Assembly: GCF_003201865.1 (NCBI RefSeq)
Contig: NZ_QJJJ01000012.1
Span: 62,001-126,000, forward strand
Source of the DNA: Methylobacterium sp. B4
GTDB lineage: Bacteria; Pseudomonadota; Alphaproteobacteria; Rhizobiales; Beijerinckiaceae
Length of the DNA stretch: 64,000 nt
Reading direction: 5' to 3'
In this document: piece by piece, positions 20,531 through 29,040 of the stretch
Layout: each line of letters opens with the position of its first letter
How positions within the stretch are numbered: the stretch's first letter is position 1
The notes under the pieces: model-generated
Database searches by the model: none
What the model saw: the letters and a program-made list of their open reading frames with translations, nothing else
What the model was told of the DNA's origin: nothing
Position numbers and translations under genes: made by a program

Positions 20531-21382
20531 TCACCGTGCCGCGCGCACCGCCTTGGTGAGCGCCCCGTCCGCATCGCCCAGATCCGGGGCGTCGATGTGG
20601 CGGTAGCGGGCCTGGATCAGACCGAAGGCGCCGAAGGCGAAGTGGCCGGTGGCGACGATGGCGAGCAGCACCCAGCCGTAGGGTTGCGCCCTGAGGGCCG
20701 AGAAGGCGCCCGAGAGGCCCGTGGCCTCGGAGGAGGCTTGCGTCCATGCGGCGGTGAGCACGAAGCCGCCGATCATCAGGAAGACGAGGCCCCGCGCCGC
20801 GTAGCCGAACCGGCCGAGACGGTCGGCCCAGGCTTCCGAGCCGGCCGGGAGCGACAGGCGCTCGGTGACGTTGCCCTTCCAGGCCTTGGCGGCGTAACCG
20901 ATCCCTGCCGAGACGATGCCGAGCCCGACGAGCCCGACGAGCCAGGGTCCGAGGGGCTGGTCGAGCAGCCACTTGGTCCAGTCCCGCACCCCGTCGCCGC
21001 CCGCGGAGGCGCGGCCGATGCCGAAGGCGAGGCGGCCCGCGGTGAGGGCGAGGCCGGCATAGATCACGGCGCTGATGAGGTGGGCGCCCCGCACGGCCAG
21101 GGCCTTGGGCGAGCGCCCGCGCCGGTCGGCGTCGGTCGCCCCCTCGACGAGGCGCCACAGCGCGAAGCCCGCGAGGCCGAGCGTGATGAGCCCGACGATG
21201 ATCACGCCGAACGGACCGCCGAGCACGGCGCGGATCGCGGATTTGCTGTCGCCGGCCGAGCCGCCCTGCCCGAAGGCGGCGAGCACGGCGAGCGTCCCCA
21301 CGACGCAGTAGACGAAGCCGCGGGCGCCGTAGCCGAAGCGGGCAAGGTGTTCCAGGGCGTTGTCGTTCCGGGTCCAGGCCAT
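20531..21382 (-). CDS. DUF1206 integral membrane protein
   Basis: A 283-residue membrane protein made of three tandem repeats of two helices, the DUF1206 pattern. Repeat starts are LARFGYGARGFVYCVVGTLA, VRGAHLISAVIYAGLALTAG and LGRFGYAARGLVFLMIGGFV. No enzyme motif is visible and the family has no assigned function. I took the ATG at 21382; a TTG at 21391 overlaps the preceding stop (TTGA) and would give three more residues and translational coupling. It lies directly downstream of the Smr-like ORF. Confidence 0.85.
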   Translation of the reverse strand: MAWTRNDNALEHLARFGYGARGFVYCVVGTLAVLAAFGQGGSAGDSKSAIRAVLGGPFGVIIVGLITLGLAGFALWRLVEGATDADRRGRSPKALAVRGAHLISAVIYAGLALTAGRLAFGIGRASAGGDGVRDWTKWLLDQPLGPWLVGLVGLGIVSAGIGYAAKAWKGNVTERLSLPAGSEAWADRLGRFGYAARGLVFLMIGGFVLTAAWTQASSEATGLSGAFSALRAQPYGWVLLAIVATGHFAFGAFGLIQARYRHIDAPDLGDADGALTKAVRAAR

Positions 21383-21387
21383 GCCGG

Positions 21388-21786
21388 TCAATCGCGCTCG
21401 CGCGCCGGCTTGCCGGCCAGCGCCACGTAGAAGCCGAGCCCGTCCTCCGCGGGCAGGGTCTGGAGCCTTTCGATCCAGCCGCGCCGCTTGGCATCGAGGA
21501 GCTGGCGCCCGATCGGCTGGAACAGGGTCTCGCCGCCGCCCTCCGGCGGCGGATCGAGCCGGATCGCCACGGTCTTGCCCTTGGCGAACCGGCTGCGCTC
21601 CAGCATGTCGGTCAGCGAGGCTTCGGCCGTCGGGCGGTTGGCCCCGCGTAGGTCGAGTACGGATTCCGCGTCGGTGACCCCGAGCGAGCCGCGCAGCTTG
21701 TTGGCGTAGAAGTCTTCGAAATGAGGCAAGGCCGGATCCGCGCGGGTTCGTCGTCTAGAAGGCGATGTCGTCGTAGCTTTCGGCAA
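21388..21786 (-). CDS. Hypothetical protein, possibly a divergent Smr domain
   Basis: Up to 132 residues. Residues 42-125 resemble a small Smr (MutS2 C-terminal) domain: VLDLRGANRPTAEASLTDML, then a basic strand (FAKGKTVAIRL), a Gly-rich turn (PPPEGGGETLF) and GLGFYVAL. The usual H/T-G-x-G core is not intact, so nuclease activity is doubtful. No ATG precedes the conserved part; TTG at 21786 (overlapping the Uma2 remnant by 32 bp) or TTG at 21729 are candidates. Its stop abuts the DUF1206 start, suggesting coupled translation. Confidence 0.5.
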   Translation of the reverse strand: MPKATTTSPSRRRTRADPALPHFEDFYANKLRGSLGVTDAESVLDLRGANRPTAEASLTDMLERSRFAKGKTVAIRLDPPPEGGGETLFQPIGRQLLDAKRRGWIERLQTLPAEDGLGFYVALAGKPARERD

Positions 21787-22027
21787 CGGCCGGGGCGCCG
21801 CCGAGTTCGACCCGCGGCTCGTCCTGATAGACGATCGGGAAGAGCTTGAGCGAGACGATGCTCCGGTAGAAGTCGGTCTTGCGGCCGCGATCCCGGCTCT
21901 TGGCGGGTGACATCATCACCGGCACGCCGTCGATCAACGCCCAGCGCTCGTCGTCCGGCCGTGTTGCGGCCCAATCCCGATACGCGGCGACCTGCATGCG
22001 CGTGTCGCGGCGTGCTGGCACGGCCAT
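21755..22027 (-). pseudogene. Truncated Uma2/DUF820-type endonuclease-fold gene
   Basis: A 90-residue ORF whose first part (AAYRDWAATRPDDERWALID, GVPVMMSPA) is a clear Uma2 (DUF820) N-terminus. Full-length members have about 190 residues with a conserved PD-(D/E)xK core in the middle. Here the sequence after MSPAKSRDRGR jumps to an unrelated tail ending EPRVELGGAPAVAESYDDIAF, without the catalytic EV-x-S / D-x-x-V blocks. I read it as an internally deleted remnant. It is still translated in principle: ATG, high GC3, intact stop. Confidence 0.6.
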
Positions 22028-22067
22028 AGATCAGCCTCCGGTTCGAAGGCGCGAATCGTAACAAAAA

Positions 22068-22093
22068 AGGGCCGCCCCGGACAGGGCGGCCCT
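22068..22093 (-). terminator. Rho-independent terminator after hss
   Basis: Perfect 10-bp stem AGGGCCGCCC / GGGCGGCCCT with a six-base loop, followed on the minus strand by a run of T (A residues 22063-22068 on the plus strand). It lies 26 bp after the homospermidine synthase stop, in the right orientation. Confidence 0.9.
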
Positions 22094-22118
22094 CTTCAGG
22101 CTTTGCGATGGAATGGCC

Positions 22119-23567
22119 TCAGCCGTGCACGAGCACGTTGCGGAACTGCCAGGGGTCGCTCGGGTCGATGTCCTCCGGGAACAGGCCCGGGCGGTCGGTC
22201 AGCGGGGTCCAGTCGGTGTACACGCCCACCACCGGGCCGAGATACGGCGTCTGCACCTCAAGACAGCGGCGGAAGTCGATCTCGTCGGCCTCGACGATGC
22301 CGGCCTCCGGGTTCTCCAGCGCCCAGACCATGCCGGCCAGAACCGCCGAGGTCACCTGAAGGCCCGTCGCGTTCTGGTAGGGCGCGATCCGCCGCGTCTC
22401 CTCGATCGAGAGCTGCGAGCCGTACCAGTAGGCGTTCTTCTCGTGCCCGTAGAGCAGCACGCCGAGTTCATCGATGCCGTCGACGATCTCGTTCTCGTCG
22501 AGGATGTGCTGGCGCTCCTGCACCTTGCCGGCATTGCCCCACATCTCGTGCAGCGAGAGCACGGCATCGTTGGCCGGGTGGTAGGCGTAGTGGCAGGTCG
22601 GGCGGTAGACCGCCTCGTCACCGTCACGGACCGTGTAGTAGTCCGCGATCGAGATCGCCTCGTTGTGGGTCACGAGGAAGCCGAACTGCGCCTGAGCGGT
22701 CGGCGTCCAGGAGCGCACGCGGGTGTCGGCGCCGGGCTGGAGCAGGAAGATCGCGCAGCGCGAGCCCTTGGTCTGTTCCTGGGCATTGGCGGGCTTCCAG
22801 GTCTCGTGCGTGCCCCAGCCGAGCTCGGCCGGCTGGTTGCCCTCGGAGACGAAGCCCTCGACCGACCAAGTGTTGACGAACACGCCCTGGGGCTTCGGGT
22901 TCTTGGCACGCTGCGTGTCGCGCTCGGCGATATGAACGCCCTTGACGCCCAGCTCGCGCATCAGCGCGGCCCATTCCTCGCGGGTCTTCGGCTCGGGCGT
23001 GGTCGAGCCGGTGTCCTTGGCGACGTTCAGGAGCGCCTGCTTGACGAACCATGAGACCATGCCGGGATTGGCGCCGCAGCACGACACCGCCGTCGGGCCG
23101 CCGGGGGCGGCGCGACGGGCGGCGAGGATGTTCTCGCGCAGCGCGTAGTTGGTGCGGTCGGCCTGGCTCAGGTCCTTGTCGAAGTAGAAGCCGGTCCAGG
23201 GCTCGGCGACGGTGTCGATGTAGAGCGCACCGAGTTCGCGGCAGAGTTCGAGGATGTCGCGCGAGGAGGTGTCGACCGACAGGTTCACGCAGAAGCCCTG
23301 GCCGCCGCCCTCGGTGAGGAGGGGCGTGAGGACGTCGCGATAGTTCTCCTTGGTCAGCGCGACCTTCTCGAAGCGCAGGCCGTGCTTGTCGGCCAGATCC
23401 TTATGGCTATCGACCGGATCGATCACGGTGAAGCGGGCGCGGTCATACTCGAAATGGCGCTCGATCAGGGGCAGGGTGCCCCGGCCGATCGAGCCGAAGC
23501 CGATCATCACGATCGGGCCGGTGATGCGACCGTGGACGGGCCAATCCTTCTGCGGGCCATCGGACAT
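22119..23567 (-). CDS. hss: Homospermidine synthase
   Basis: Makes sym-homospermidine from two putrescines (or putrescine plus spermidine) with NAD, the typical route to the major polyamine of many alphaproteobacteria. It has 482 residues, the family length. The N-terminal Rossmann motif is in GPIVMIGFGSIGRGTLPLIE (about 18-37), with DTVAEPWTGFY and SCCGANPGMVSWFVKQAL further on and the C-terminal SYLGP-like region (QTPYLGPVVGVY). A GGAG Shine-Dalgarno lies before the ATG. It sits 1.35 kb downstream of ornithine decarboxylase on the same strand, which supplies its substrate. Confidence 0.96.
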   Translation of the reverse strand: MSDGPQKDWPVHGRITGPIVMIGFGSIGRGTLPLIERHFEYDRARFTVIDPVDSHKDLADKHGLRFEKVALTKENYRDVLTPLLTEGGGQGFCVNLSVDTSSRDILELCRELGALYIDTVAEPWTGFYFDKDLSQADRTNYALRENILAARRAAPGGPTAVSCCGANPGMVSWFVKQALLNVAKDTGSTTPEPKTREEWAALMRELGVKGVHIAERDTQRAKNPKPQGVFVNTWSVEGFVSEGNQPAELGWGTHETWKPANAQEQTKGSRCAIFLLQPGADTRVRSWTPTAQAQFGFLVTHNEAISIADYYTVRDGDEAVYRPTCHYAYHPANDAVLSLHEMWGNAGKVQERQHILDENEIVDGIDELGVLLYGHEKNAYWYGSQLSIEETRRIAPYQNATGLQVTSAVLAGMVWALENPEAGIVEADEIDFRRCLEVQTPYLGPVVGVYTDWTPLTDRPGLFPEDIDPSDPWQFRNVLVHG

Positions 23568-23843
23568 GCGCGGACACTCCTTGTCGGGGCTGCTCTTTGC
23601 TTGAGAGCGGGTGATTGGTGCTTGGAAGTGACGAGCGGATGACGGTTCGGCGTCTGCCGGTCAACCAGTCGCTCAAGGTGAGCATTGCAAAAATGTGAAG
23701 ATTGCCCGGCCTCAGCCATGAATTGTGCGCAGGGCTGAGGCCGGTTTGCGCCGGAGACACACGCCGAAAAGCGGGTCTATGCTGCGCTGCAACAAGGGAG
23801 TGGCGCCGAGGGGCAGAGACAGCACGCACAAGGGATTCGAACC

Positions 23844-24032
23844 ATGCTGACCGTCCTCACCGCACCGTCCATCCACCCCGAAATCGAGACGATCGATCGC
23901 GATCCGGGCATCATCACGCTCCTGGCCGCCCTCATCCGCTCGGGACGCACGGTCGCCGGCCAAGCCCGCGCCTTCCACGAGGGCATCAGCCGCCTGTCCT
24001 TCTCCGCGACCGCTTGGCCCTATCACCGCTGA
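23844..24032 (+). CDS. Small hypothetical protein (62 residues)
   Basis: Begins MLTVLTAPSIHPEIETIDRD and ends SATAWPYHR. It matches no family I know and has no membrane helix or signal peptide; the middle (GIITLLAALIRSGRTVAGQA) could form one amphipathic helix. Support for being real: strong third-position G/C bias, an AAGGGA Shine-Dalgarno at the right distance, its own 5' gap on the opposite strand to its neighbours, and a stem-loop 50 bp after the stop. It lies inside the polyamine locus, but no link is shown. Confidence 0.55.
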   Translation: MLTVLTAPSIHPEIETIDRDPGIITLLAALIRSGRTVAGQARAFHEGISRLSFSATAWPYHR

Positions 24033-24082
24033 GCCCGAAATCCGTGGCGGGGTCCCCGGCCTGTCCCCGGACGACCATCGAC

Positions 24083-24130
24083 CGAAACAGGGTCCGCCGC
24101 CGCTCTTGCGCGTCGACGGGCCCTGTTTCG
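24083..24130. terminator. Long stem-loop after the 62-residue ORF
   Basis: Perfect 10-bp arms CGAAACAGGG (24083-24092) and CCCTGTTTCG (24121-24130) around a 28-base GC-rich interior that can pair further. It lies between the convergent small ORF and GNAT gene, so it may serve both strands. There is no strong T run. Confidence 0.6.
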
Positions 24131-24176
24131 CGTTCAATCGAATGACGTGAAGCGGGCGCCGCAGCCCGGCCTCGCC

Positions 24177-24734
24177 TCAGGCGGCGCGTCGTCGCGCCGC
24201 GAATGCGGCGGCCTCGGCGGCGACCTCCGGCAGCGGCTCGAGCGCACCGGTCGCGCGCAGAACGCCCTCGGCGCCCTCCAGCGCACCCGCCTGCAGTTCA
24301 AGACCGAGGAAGCGTTCGCGCTCGAACGGGCCGGGCATGTAAAGTCCGGCAGCCTTCTCCGGGGCGAAGCCGAAGCGTGCGTAGTAGGGCGCGTCGCCCA
24401 CCAGAAGCACGGCGCCGTGGCCGCATTCGGCCGCGCGCGCGAGAGCGGCGCGCATCAGCGCTCCGCCGAGGCCGACGCCCTGCAGCGAGGGATCGACCGC
24501 GAGCGGGCCCAGCAGCAGGGCCGGGCGGCCGCAGCCGGCCTCGACATCCCACAGGCGCACGGTGCCGACAAGCCTGTCCTCCTGCACGGCGGTCAGGGCC
24601 AGGCCACGCGCGGGCTGGCGGCCCTCGCGGAGGCGCTGCGAGGTCTTCAGGAAGCGGCCGGGGCCGAAGCAGGCGTCGAGCAGATGCTCGCGGACTACGA
24701 TGTCGGAGGCGATCTCATCGCGGATCTGGATCAT
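24177..24734 (-). CDS. GNAT N-acetyltransferase (YhbS-like)
   Basis: A 185-residue acetyl-CoA-dependent N-acetyltransferase. The acetyl-CoA motif A is LLLGPLAVDPSLQGVGLGGA (about 80-99; Q/R-x-x-G-x-G/A variant QGVGLG). The region GDAPYYARFGFAPEKAAGLY is characteristic of the YhbS group. The ATG at 24734 was preferred over the longer frame because GGGAGGG precedes it and homology starts there. It lies between ornithine decarboxylase and homospermidine synthase on the same strand. A polyamine or other amine substrate is possible from context only. Confidence 0.88.
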   Translation of the reverse strand: MIQIRDEIASDIVVREHLLDACFGPGRFLKTSQRLREGRQPARGLALTAVQEDRLVGTVRLWDVEAGCGRPALLLGPLAVDPSLQGVGLGGALMRAALARAAECGHGAVLLVGDAPYYARFGFAPEKAAGLYMPGPFERERFLGLELQAGALEGAEGVLRATGALEPLPEVAAEAAAFAARRRAA

Positions 24735-24918
24735 GGCCGTACCCTCCCAGGATCGCTGGCAAGCGGGGGGAAACAGCCCTCGCACCCGCCGCGTGGCGGG
24801 CCGTCCGGGACACATCGACAAGCACGTCTCGTAAGACGAGCGGCACTTCTGACGGAAGAGGCGTGAACGAAGCCTGACCGGGCTGTCTCCCTGGGACGCG
24901 TCCCGGGGCCGCAGCGGA

Positions 24919-26085
24919 TCAGATCACGATCTGCTCGAGGGGCGGGAAGCCGTTGAAGGCGACCGCCGCGTAGGTCGTGGTGTAGGCGCCCGCGCCCTCG
25001 ATCCACACCTTGTCGCCGATCGAGAGGGAGACCGGCAGCGGGTAGTGGTTCTTCTCGTAGAGCACGTCGACCGAGTCGCAGGTCGGGCCGGCGACGACGC
25101 AGGGGGCCTTGCGGTCCTCGTCGTGGTCGGTGCGGATCGCGTAGCGGATCGATTCGTCCATGGTCTCGGCCAGCCCGCCGAACTTACCGATGTCGAGATA
25201 GACCCAACGCACCTCGTCCTCGGCCTCCGACTTCTTGGAGACGAGCACGACTTCCGCCTCGATCATCCCGGCATTGCCGACCATGCCGCGGCCCGGCTCG
25301 ATGATCGTCTCGGGGATGCGGTTGCCGAAATGCTTGGTGAGCGCCCGGAAGATCGCATCGCCGTAGGTTTCCACACCGGGCACCTGCTTGAGGTACTTGG
25401 TGGGGAAGCCGCCGCCGAGGTTGACCATCGACAGGCCGATGCCGCGCAGCGCGCATTCCTGGAAGATCTGGGAGGCGGAGGCGAGCGCCCCGTCCCAGGC
25501 CTCCGTGTTGGCCTGCTGCGAGCCGACGTGGAAGGAGACGCCGTAGGCGTGCAGGCCGTGCCGGTGGGCGTGCTCCAGCACGTTCACCGCCATCTCCGGC
25601 TCGCAACCGAACTTGCGCGAGAGCGGCCAGTCGGCGCCCGCGCCGTCGCAGAGGATGCGGCAGAACACCTGCACGTCGCCGGTCTCGACACCCGCCTCGC
25701 CGGCGGCGCGAAAGATCTTCTCGACCTCGGCCTGGCAATCGACGGCGAAGAGCCGGATGCCGAGCTTGAGCGCGCGGACGACGTCGCGCTCCTTCTTGAT
25801 GGTGTTGCCGAAGGAGACGCGCTCGGCCGTGGCGCCGGCAGCCAGCGCCATCTCGATCTCGGCGACCGAGGCCGTGTCGAAGCAGGAGCCCATCTCGGCG
25901 AGCAGGCGCAGCACTTCCGCGGCCGGGTTCGCCTTCACAGCGTAGAACACGCGGGTGTCCGGGAGCGCCCGACTGAACGCGGTGTAGTTCTCGCGCACGA
26001 CATCGAGGTCGAGGACCATCACCGGACCTTCGTCCCGGCCGAGGTCACGGCGCGCGCGCAGGTAATCGCGGATGCGATCGGTCAT
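24919..26085 (-). CDS. Ornithine (or lysine/ornithine) decarboxylase, fold-type III
   Basis: PLP enzyme converting ornithine to putrescine in the cytosol, of the eukaryotic-like ODC/DapDC family, 388 residues. PLP lysine Lys51 is in FYAVKANP; the Gly-rich phosphate loop is MVNLGGGFPTKYLKQVPG, with EPGRGMVGNAG and the catalytic Cys336 in GPTCDSVDVL, as in true ODC and L/ODC. There is no extended N-terminal domain as in the large inducible form. Downstream on the same strand are a GNAT and homospermidine synthase. A long, hairpin-rich leader precedes it. Confidence 0.94.
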   Translation of the reverse strand: MTDRIRDYLRARRDLGRDEGPVMVLDLDVVRENYTAFSRALPDTRVFYAVKANPAAEVLRLLAEMGSCFDTASVAEIEMALAAGATAERVSFGNTIKKERDVVRALKLGIRLFAVDCQAEVEKIFRAAGEAGVETGDVQVFCRILCDGAGADWPLSRKFGCEPEMAVNVLEHAHRHGLHAYGVSFHVGSQQANTEAWDGALASASQIFQECALRGIGLSMVNLGGGFPTKYLKQVPGVETYGDAIFRALTKHFGNRIPETIIEPGRGMVGNAGMIEAEVVLVSKKSEAEDEVRWVYLDIGKFGGLAETMDESIRYAIRTDHDEDRKAPCVVAGPTCDSVDVLYEKNHYPLPVSLSIGDKVWIEGAGAYTTTYAAVAFNGFPPLEQIVI

Positions 26086-26420
26086 TGGTCGTCCCCACCA
26101 CAGGTTCGAGGCGCCCTCTCTCGGGCGCGAGATCGAATCGGGACGGTCCGGGCAAGCGAACCGTCGGCGTCAGGGGGCGATGCGTCGCGTCATCCGTGCG
26201 CTTTGGAGACGCGCGGATGGCAACAGGCGCAGAGCACCCGGAAGCTGCCGTGGATTGGATGGGGGAACCCCAACCGCACGCCGGGCAAGGATAAACAAGC
26301 CTCTTCGGTGTCGGCCTTTGGAGGGCCGACGAGACCAAAAAAGCCCGTTCGTCGTTGCTTTAAGCTGCGTCCCCCGTGGAGAGCGGGGTTCGCCGGTTTC
26401 GCCTCCGGCTGTCGGTTGTT
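26086..26420 (-). promoter_or_regulatory. Long structured 5' leader of the ornithine decarboxylase gene (speF-type candidate)
   Basis: On the minus strand the 335 bases before the ODC start hold a series of perfect short hairpins: GCCGG/CCGGC (26392-26409), CCCCG/CGGGG (26372-26388) and GTCGGCC/GGCCGAC (26310-26330), with a run of six T just 5' of the last. Rfam describes a speF RNA element of a few hundred bases in the 5' UTR of alphaproteobacterial ornithine decarboxylase genes; position and length fit. I could not test the covariance match. Confidence 0.4.
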
Positions 26421-26747
26421 GTCGGGGTCTGGTGTCGCCACCCGGATGCCGGCCGTAGGGATCCACCCTTTCGACCATCGATCCTTTAAGACCCCTGGCG
26501 GCTGTCCGGCAGTTGACCGGATGCCCACCAACCGACACGCGGCCACAGGCACGTGCGAAATTGGGCAGGGGCGATATACGGCCGAGTGCCCGCGGCCACA
26601 AGGGAAAAAAGTCGCGTCGTCCGAGGAAATTCGCTCCTGGCGGCGATTGTTGCGGAAAGGGCGCAGGGCCGCGTCGCAGGTGCCGGCTTCCCCCTTCCCA
26701 AGCCCCGGCGAAGCGGCCATTGAACCGTGGCATTGCGGAACGGGATC
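26421..26747. other. Remainder of the divergent odc/opgG intergenic region
   Basis: No gene seen. The AT-richer stretch around 26560-26640 (including GGCGATATACGG and GGGAAAAAAGTC) is the likeliest place for promoters of both divergent genes. The short frames here lack family matches. Confidence 0.4.
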
Positions 26748-28370
26748 ATGATCCAGGCCAAAGGTCATGCCGGGGACGATACGGCGCCGGACGGAGCCGC
26801 GCCCTCGCGCAGAAGGGTGATGACGGGGCTGACGGCCGCCGGCCTCGCCGCCGCCTTGCCCGCCATTGCCCGGCCCGCCGCATCCGAGCCACTCCCCTTC
26901 GAGCCGGCCGTGGTCGAGCGCTGGGCGCAGGCGCTCGCGGCCCAGCCCTTCGACGACACGGTTCCGCCTCTGCCGCCCGCGCTGGCGGGGCTCGACTACG
27001 ACGGCTGGCGCGACATCCGCTTCCGGCCGGACCGGATGCTGCTGGGCGAGGCCGGCGGACCGTTCCGGCTTCAGCTCTTCCACCGCGGTTTCCTGTATCC
27101 GCGCCCCGTCGCCGTGAATCTGGTCCGCGACGGGGTGAGCACACCCGTCAAATACGATCCGGCGCTGTTCGATTTCGGGCGGACGCGGGTCGACGGGCCC
27201 CTGCCGGAGGATTTGGGCTTTGCCGGCATCCGCATCCACGCGCCGCTGAACCGGCCTGACCGGCTCGACGAACTCATCGTCTTCGTCGGCGCGAGCTATT
27301 TCCGCTTTCTCGGAAAGGACCAGCTCTACGGGCTCTCGGCGCGCGGCCTCGCCATCGGCACGGAAGCGGAGAGAGAGGAATTTCCGCTCTTCCGGGCCTT
27401 CTTCATCGAGGTGCCGGGGCCGGGCGCGACATCGCTCACGATCCACGCCCTCCTCGACGGTCCTTCGACCACGGGCGCCTACCGCTTCGTGGTCGAGCCG
27501 GGGGCGCAGACGGCCGTGCGGGTGAGCGCGACGCTCTATCCGCGCCGGCCCCTCGCTTCCGTGGGCATCGCGCCGCTGACCTCGATGTTCTTCATCAGCG
27601 AGACCGACCGCGGCCACAGCGACGATTACCGGCCCGAGCTGCACGATTCCGACGGGCTCCAACTCGCCACCGGGGCTGGGGAATGGCTGTGGCGGCCCCT
27701 CGACAATCCGCGCCACCGGCGCGTCTCGACCTTCCTCGACCGGACACCGAAGGGCTTCGGCCTGATGCAGCGCGACCGCGACTTTGCCAGCTATCAGGAT
27801 CTGGAAGCCGGCTATGAGCGCCGGCCCGGCTACTTCGTGGAACCGGAGGGCGATTGGGGCGAGGGTAGCGTCTTTCTGGTCGAGCTGCCGACGGACAACG
27901 AGACCGCCGACAACGTCGTGGCCTTCTGGCGCCCGAAGACGCCCTATCCCCCGGGCGAGCCGGTGCGGCTCGCCTATCGCCTGCGGGCCTTGGCGGGGGA
28001 GGCGCTCCACCCGAACGGCAAGGTGGTCAACACCTTCGTCGCCGAACCCGCCGCGAGCGGCGCGGCGCGCCGGACGCCGGACGGCACCGCCCTGCTCGCC
28101 CGCCGCTTTCTGATCGATTTCGGCGGCGGGGAGCTCGGATCGCTGCTGGCCGACCCGATGCCGCCGGACGTCGTGGCGAGTGCGAGCGTCGGGCGCATCA
28201 CCGCGACCTCGATCGTGCCGAACCCGCATGTCGGCGGTTTCCGCGTCGCGATCGACGTGCGGCTCGACGCGCCGGGCGCGACCGAGTTGCGGGCCTACCT
28301 GCGCAGGCAGGATCGAGCAGGCGAGCGGGCGCTGACCGAGACGTGGTCCTATCCCTGGAGCGTGGCGTGA
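26748..28370 (+). CDS. opgG: Periplasmic glucan biosynthesis protein OpgG/MdoG family
   Basis: Periplasmic protein needed for branched osmoregulated periplasmic glucans, 540 residues. A twin-arginine signal (SRRRVMTGLTAAGLAAALPA, about 21-40) suggests Tat export, as in OpgD-type members. The body matches MdoG: FDDTVPPLPPALAGLDYDGW, GFLYPRPVAVNLV, FRAFFIEVPGPGA, YPRRPLASVGIAPLTSMFF and VAFWRPKTPYPPGEPVRL. I chose the ATG at 26748; a GTG at 26727 is in frame. opgH is not adjacent. The next gene's GTG overlaps its stop. Confidence 0.93.
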   Translation: MIQAKGHAGDDTAPDGAAPSRRRVMTGLTAAGLAAALPAIARPAASEPLPFEPAVVERWAQALAAQPFDDTVPPLPPALAGLDYDGWRDIRFRPDRMLLGEAGGPFRLQLFHRGFLYPRPVAVNLVRDGVSTPVKYDPALFDFGRTRVDGPLPEDLGFAGIRIHAPLNRPDRLDELIVFVGASYFRFLGKDQLYGLSARGLAIGTEAEREEFPLFRAFFIEVPGPGATSLTIHALLDGPSTTGAYRFVVEPGAQTAVRVSATLYPRRPLASVGIAPLTSMFFISETDRGHSDDYRPELHDSDGLQLATGAGEWLWRPLDNPRHRRVSTFLDRTPKGFGLMQRDRDFASYQDLEAGYERRPGYFVEPEGDWGEGSVFLVELPTDNETADNVVAFWRPKTPYPPGEPVRLAYRLRALAGEALHPNGKVVNTFVAEPAASGAARRTPDGTALLARRFLIDFGGGELGSLLADPMPPDVVASASVGRITATSIVPNPHVGGFRVAIDVRLDAPGATELRAYLRRQDRAGERALTETWSYPWSVA

Positions 28371-28906
28371 GCGCGCCGGCCGAGCGCGCAGCCGCCCGGC
28401 TGGCGGTGGAAATCCGGCCCGCCCGCCTCGCGGACCTGGATGCCCTGGCGGCACTCGAGCAGGCCGCCTTCACCACCGACCGGGCCGAGCGGCGGGCGAT
28501 CCGCCACGCGATCCGTTCGCCCAGCATGACGCTCCTCGTCGCGATCGCGCAGGAGTGTTCGGCGGGAGCCGGCAAGCGGACCGGCGGCGGGACCGAAGGA
28601 CCCGAAATTCTGGTCGGCGCCGCGACCCTGGAGCGCCGGCGCACGAGCCGCGTCGCCCGTCTCTCCTCGCTCGCCGTGGCGCCCGCCCGCGCCGGCGCCG
28701 GGCTCGGACGCCGTCTCCTGCTGGCCGCGGAAGCCGATGCCCGCGCCCATGGCTGCGAGCGCCTGCGCCTGGAAGTGCGGGCCGACAACGGCAGCGGCAT
28801 CCGGCTCTACGAGCGTGGCGGCTATGCGCGCACCGGGACCAAGCCGGACTACTACGAGGACGGCATGGAGGCGTGGTGCTACGAGAAGCGCCTCGCCGAG
28901 AGTTGA
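28367..28906 (+). CDS. GNAT N-acetyltransferase (RimI-like)
   Basis: A 179-residue acetyltransferase. The acetyl-CoA binding region is SSLAVAPARAGAGLGRRLLL (R/Q-x-x-G-x-G variant RAGAGLG), followed by LRLEVRADNGSGIRLYERGG and YYEDGMEAWCYEK, typical of RimI/ArgA-like peptide acetyltransferases. The start is GTG at 28367 overlapping the opgG stop in a GTGA, which implies translational coupling. The insertion around residues 65-85 (ECSAGAGKRTGGGTEG) is unusual. The substrate is unknown. Confidence 0.85.
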   Translation: MSAPAERAAARLAVEIRPARLADLDALAALEQAAFTTDRAERRAIRHAIRSPSMTLLVAIAQECSAGAGKRTGGGTEGPEILVGAATLERRRTSRVARLSSLAVAPARAGAGLGRRLLLAAEADARAHGCERLRLEVRADNGSGIRLYERGGYARTGTKPDYYEDGMEAWCYEKRLAES

Positions 28907-29040
28907 GCGCCGGGGGCGGCACGGGACAGCGGAGGTGCGCCAGCGCACTGGCGGAATGGGGAAGGCAACACAAGGTTCGGCCTTCCAAGAAGCAGCGGGG
29001 ACGCTTCCCCGGAAGCCGCCCCGCCCAAGAAGAGATTCGA

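Noticed and set aside
26310..26340. Rho-independent terminator on the plus strand (GTCGGCC/GGCCGAC)
   Set aside because: The A/T tract is on the wrong side for the plus strand; the hairpin fits better as part of the ODC leader on the minus strand.
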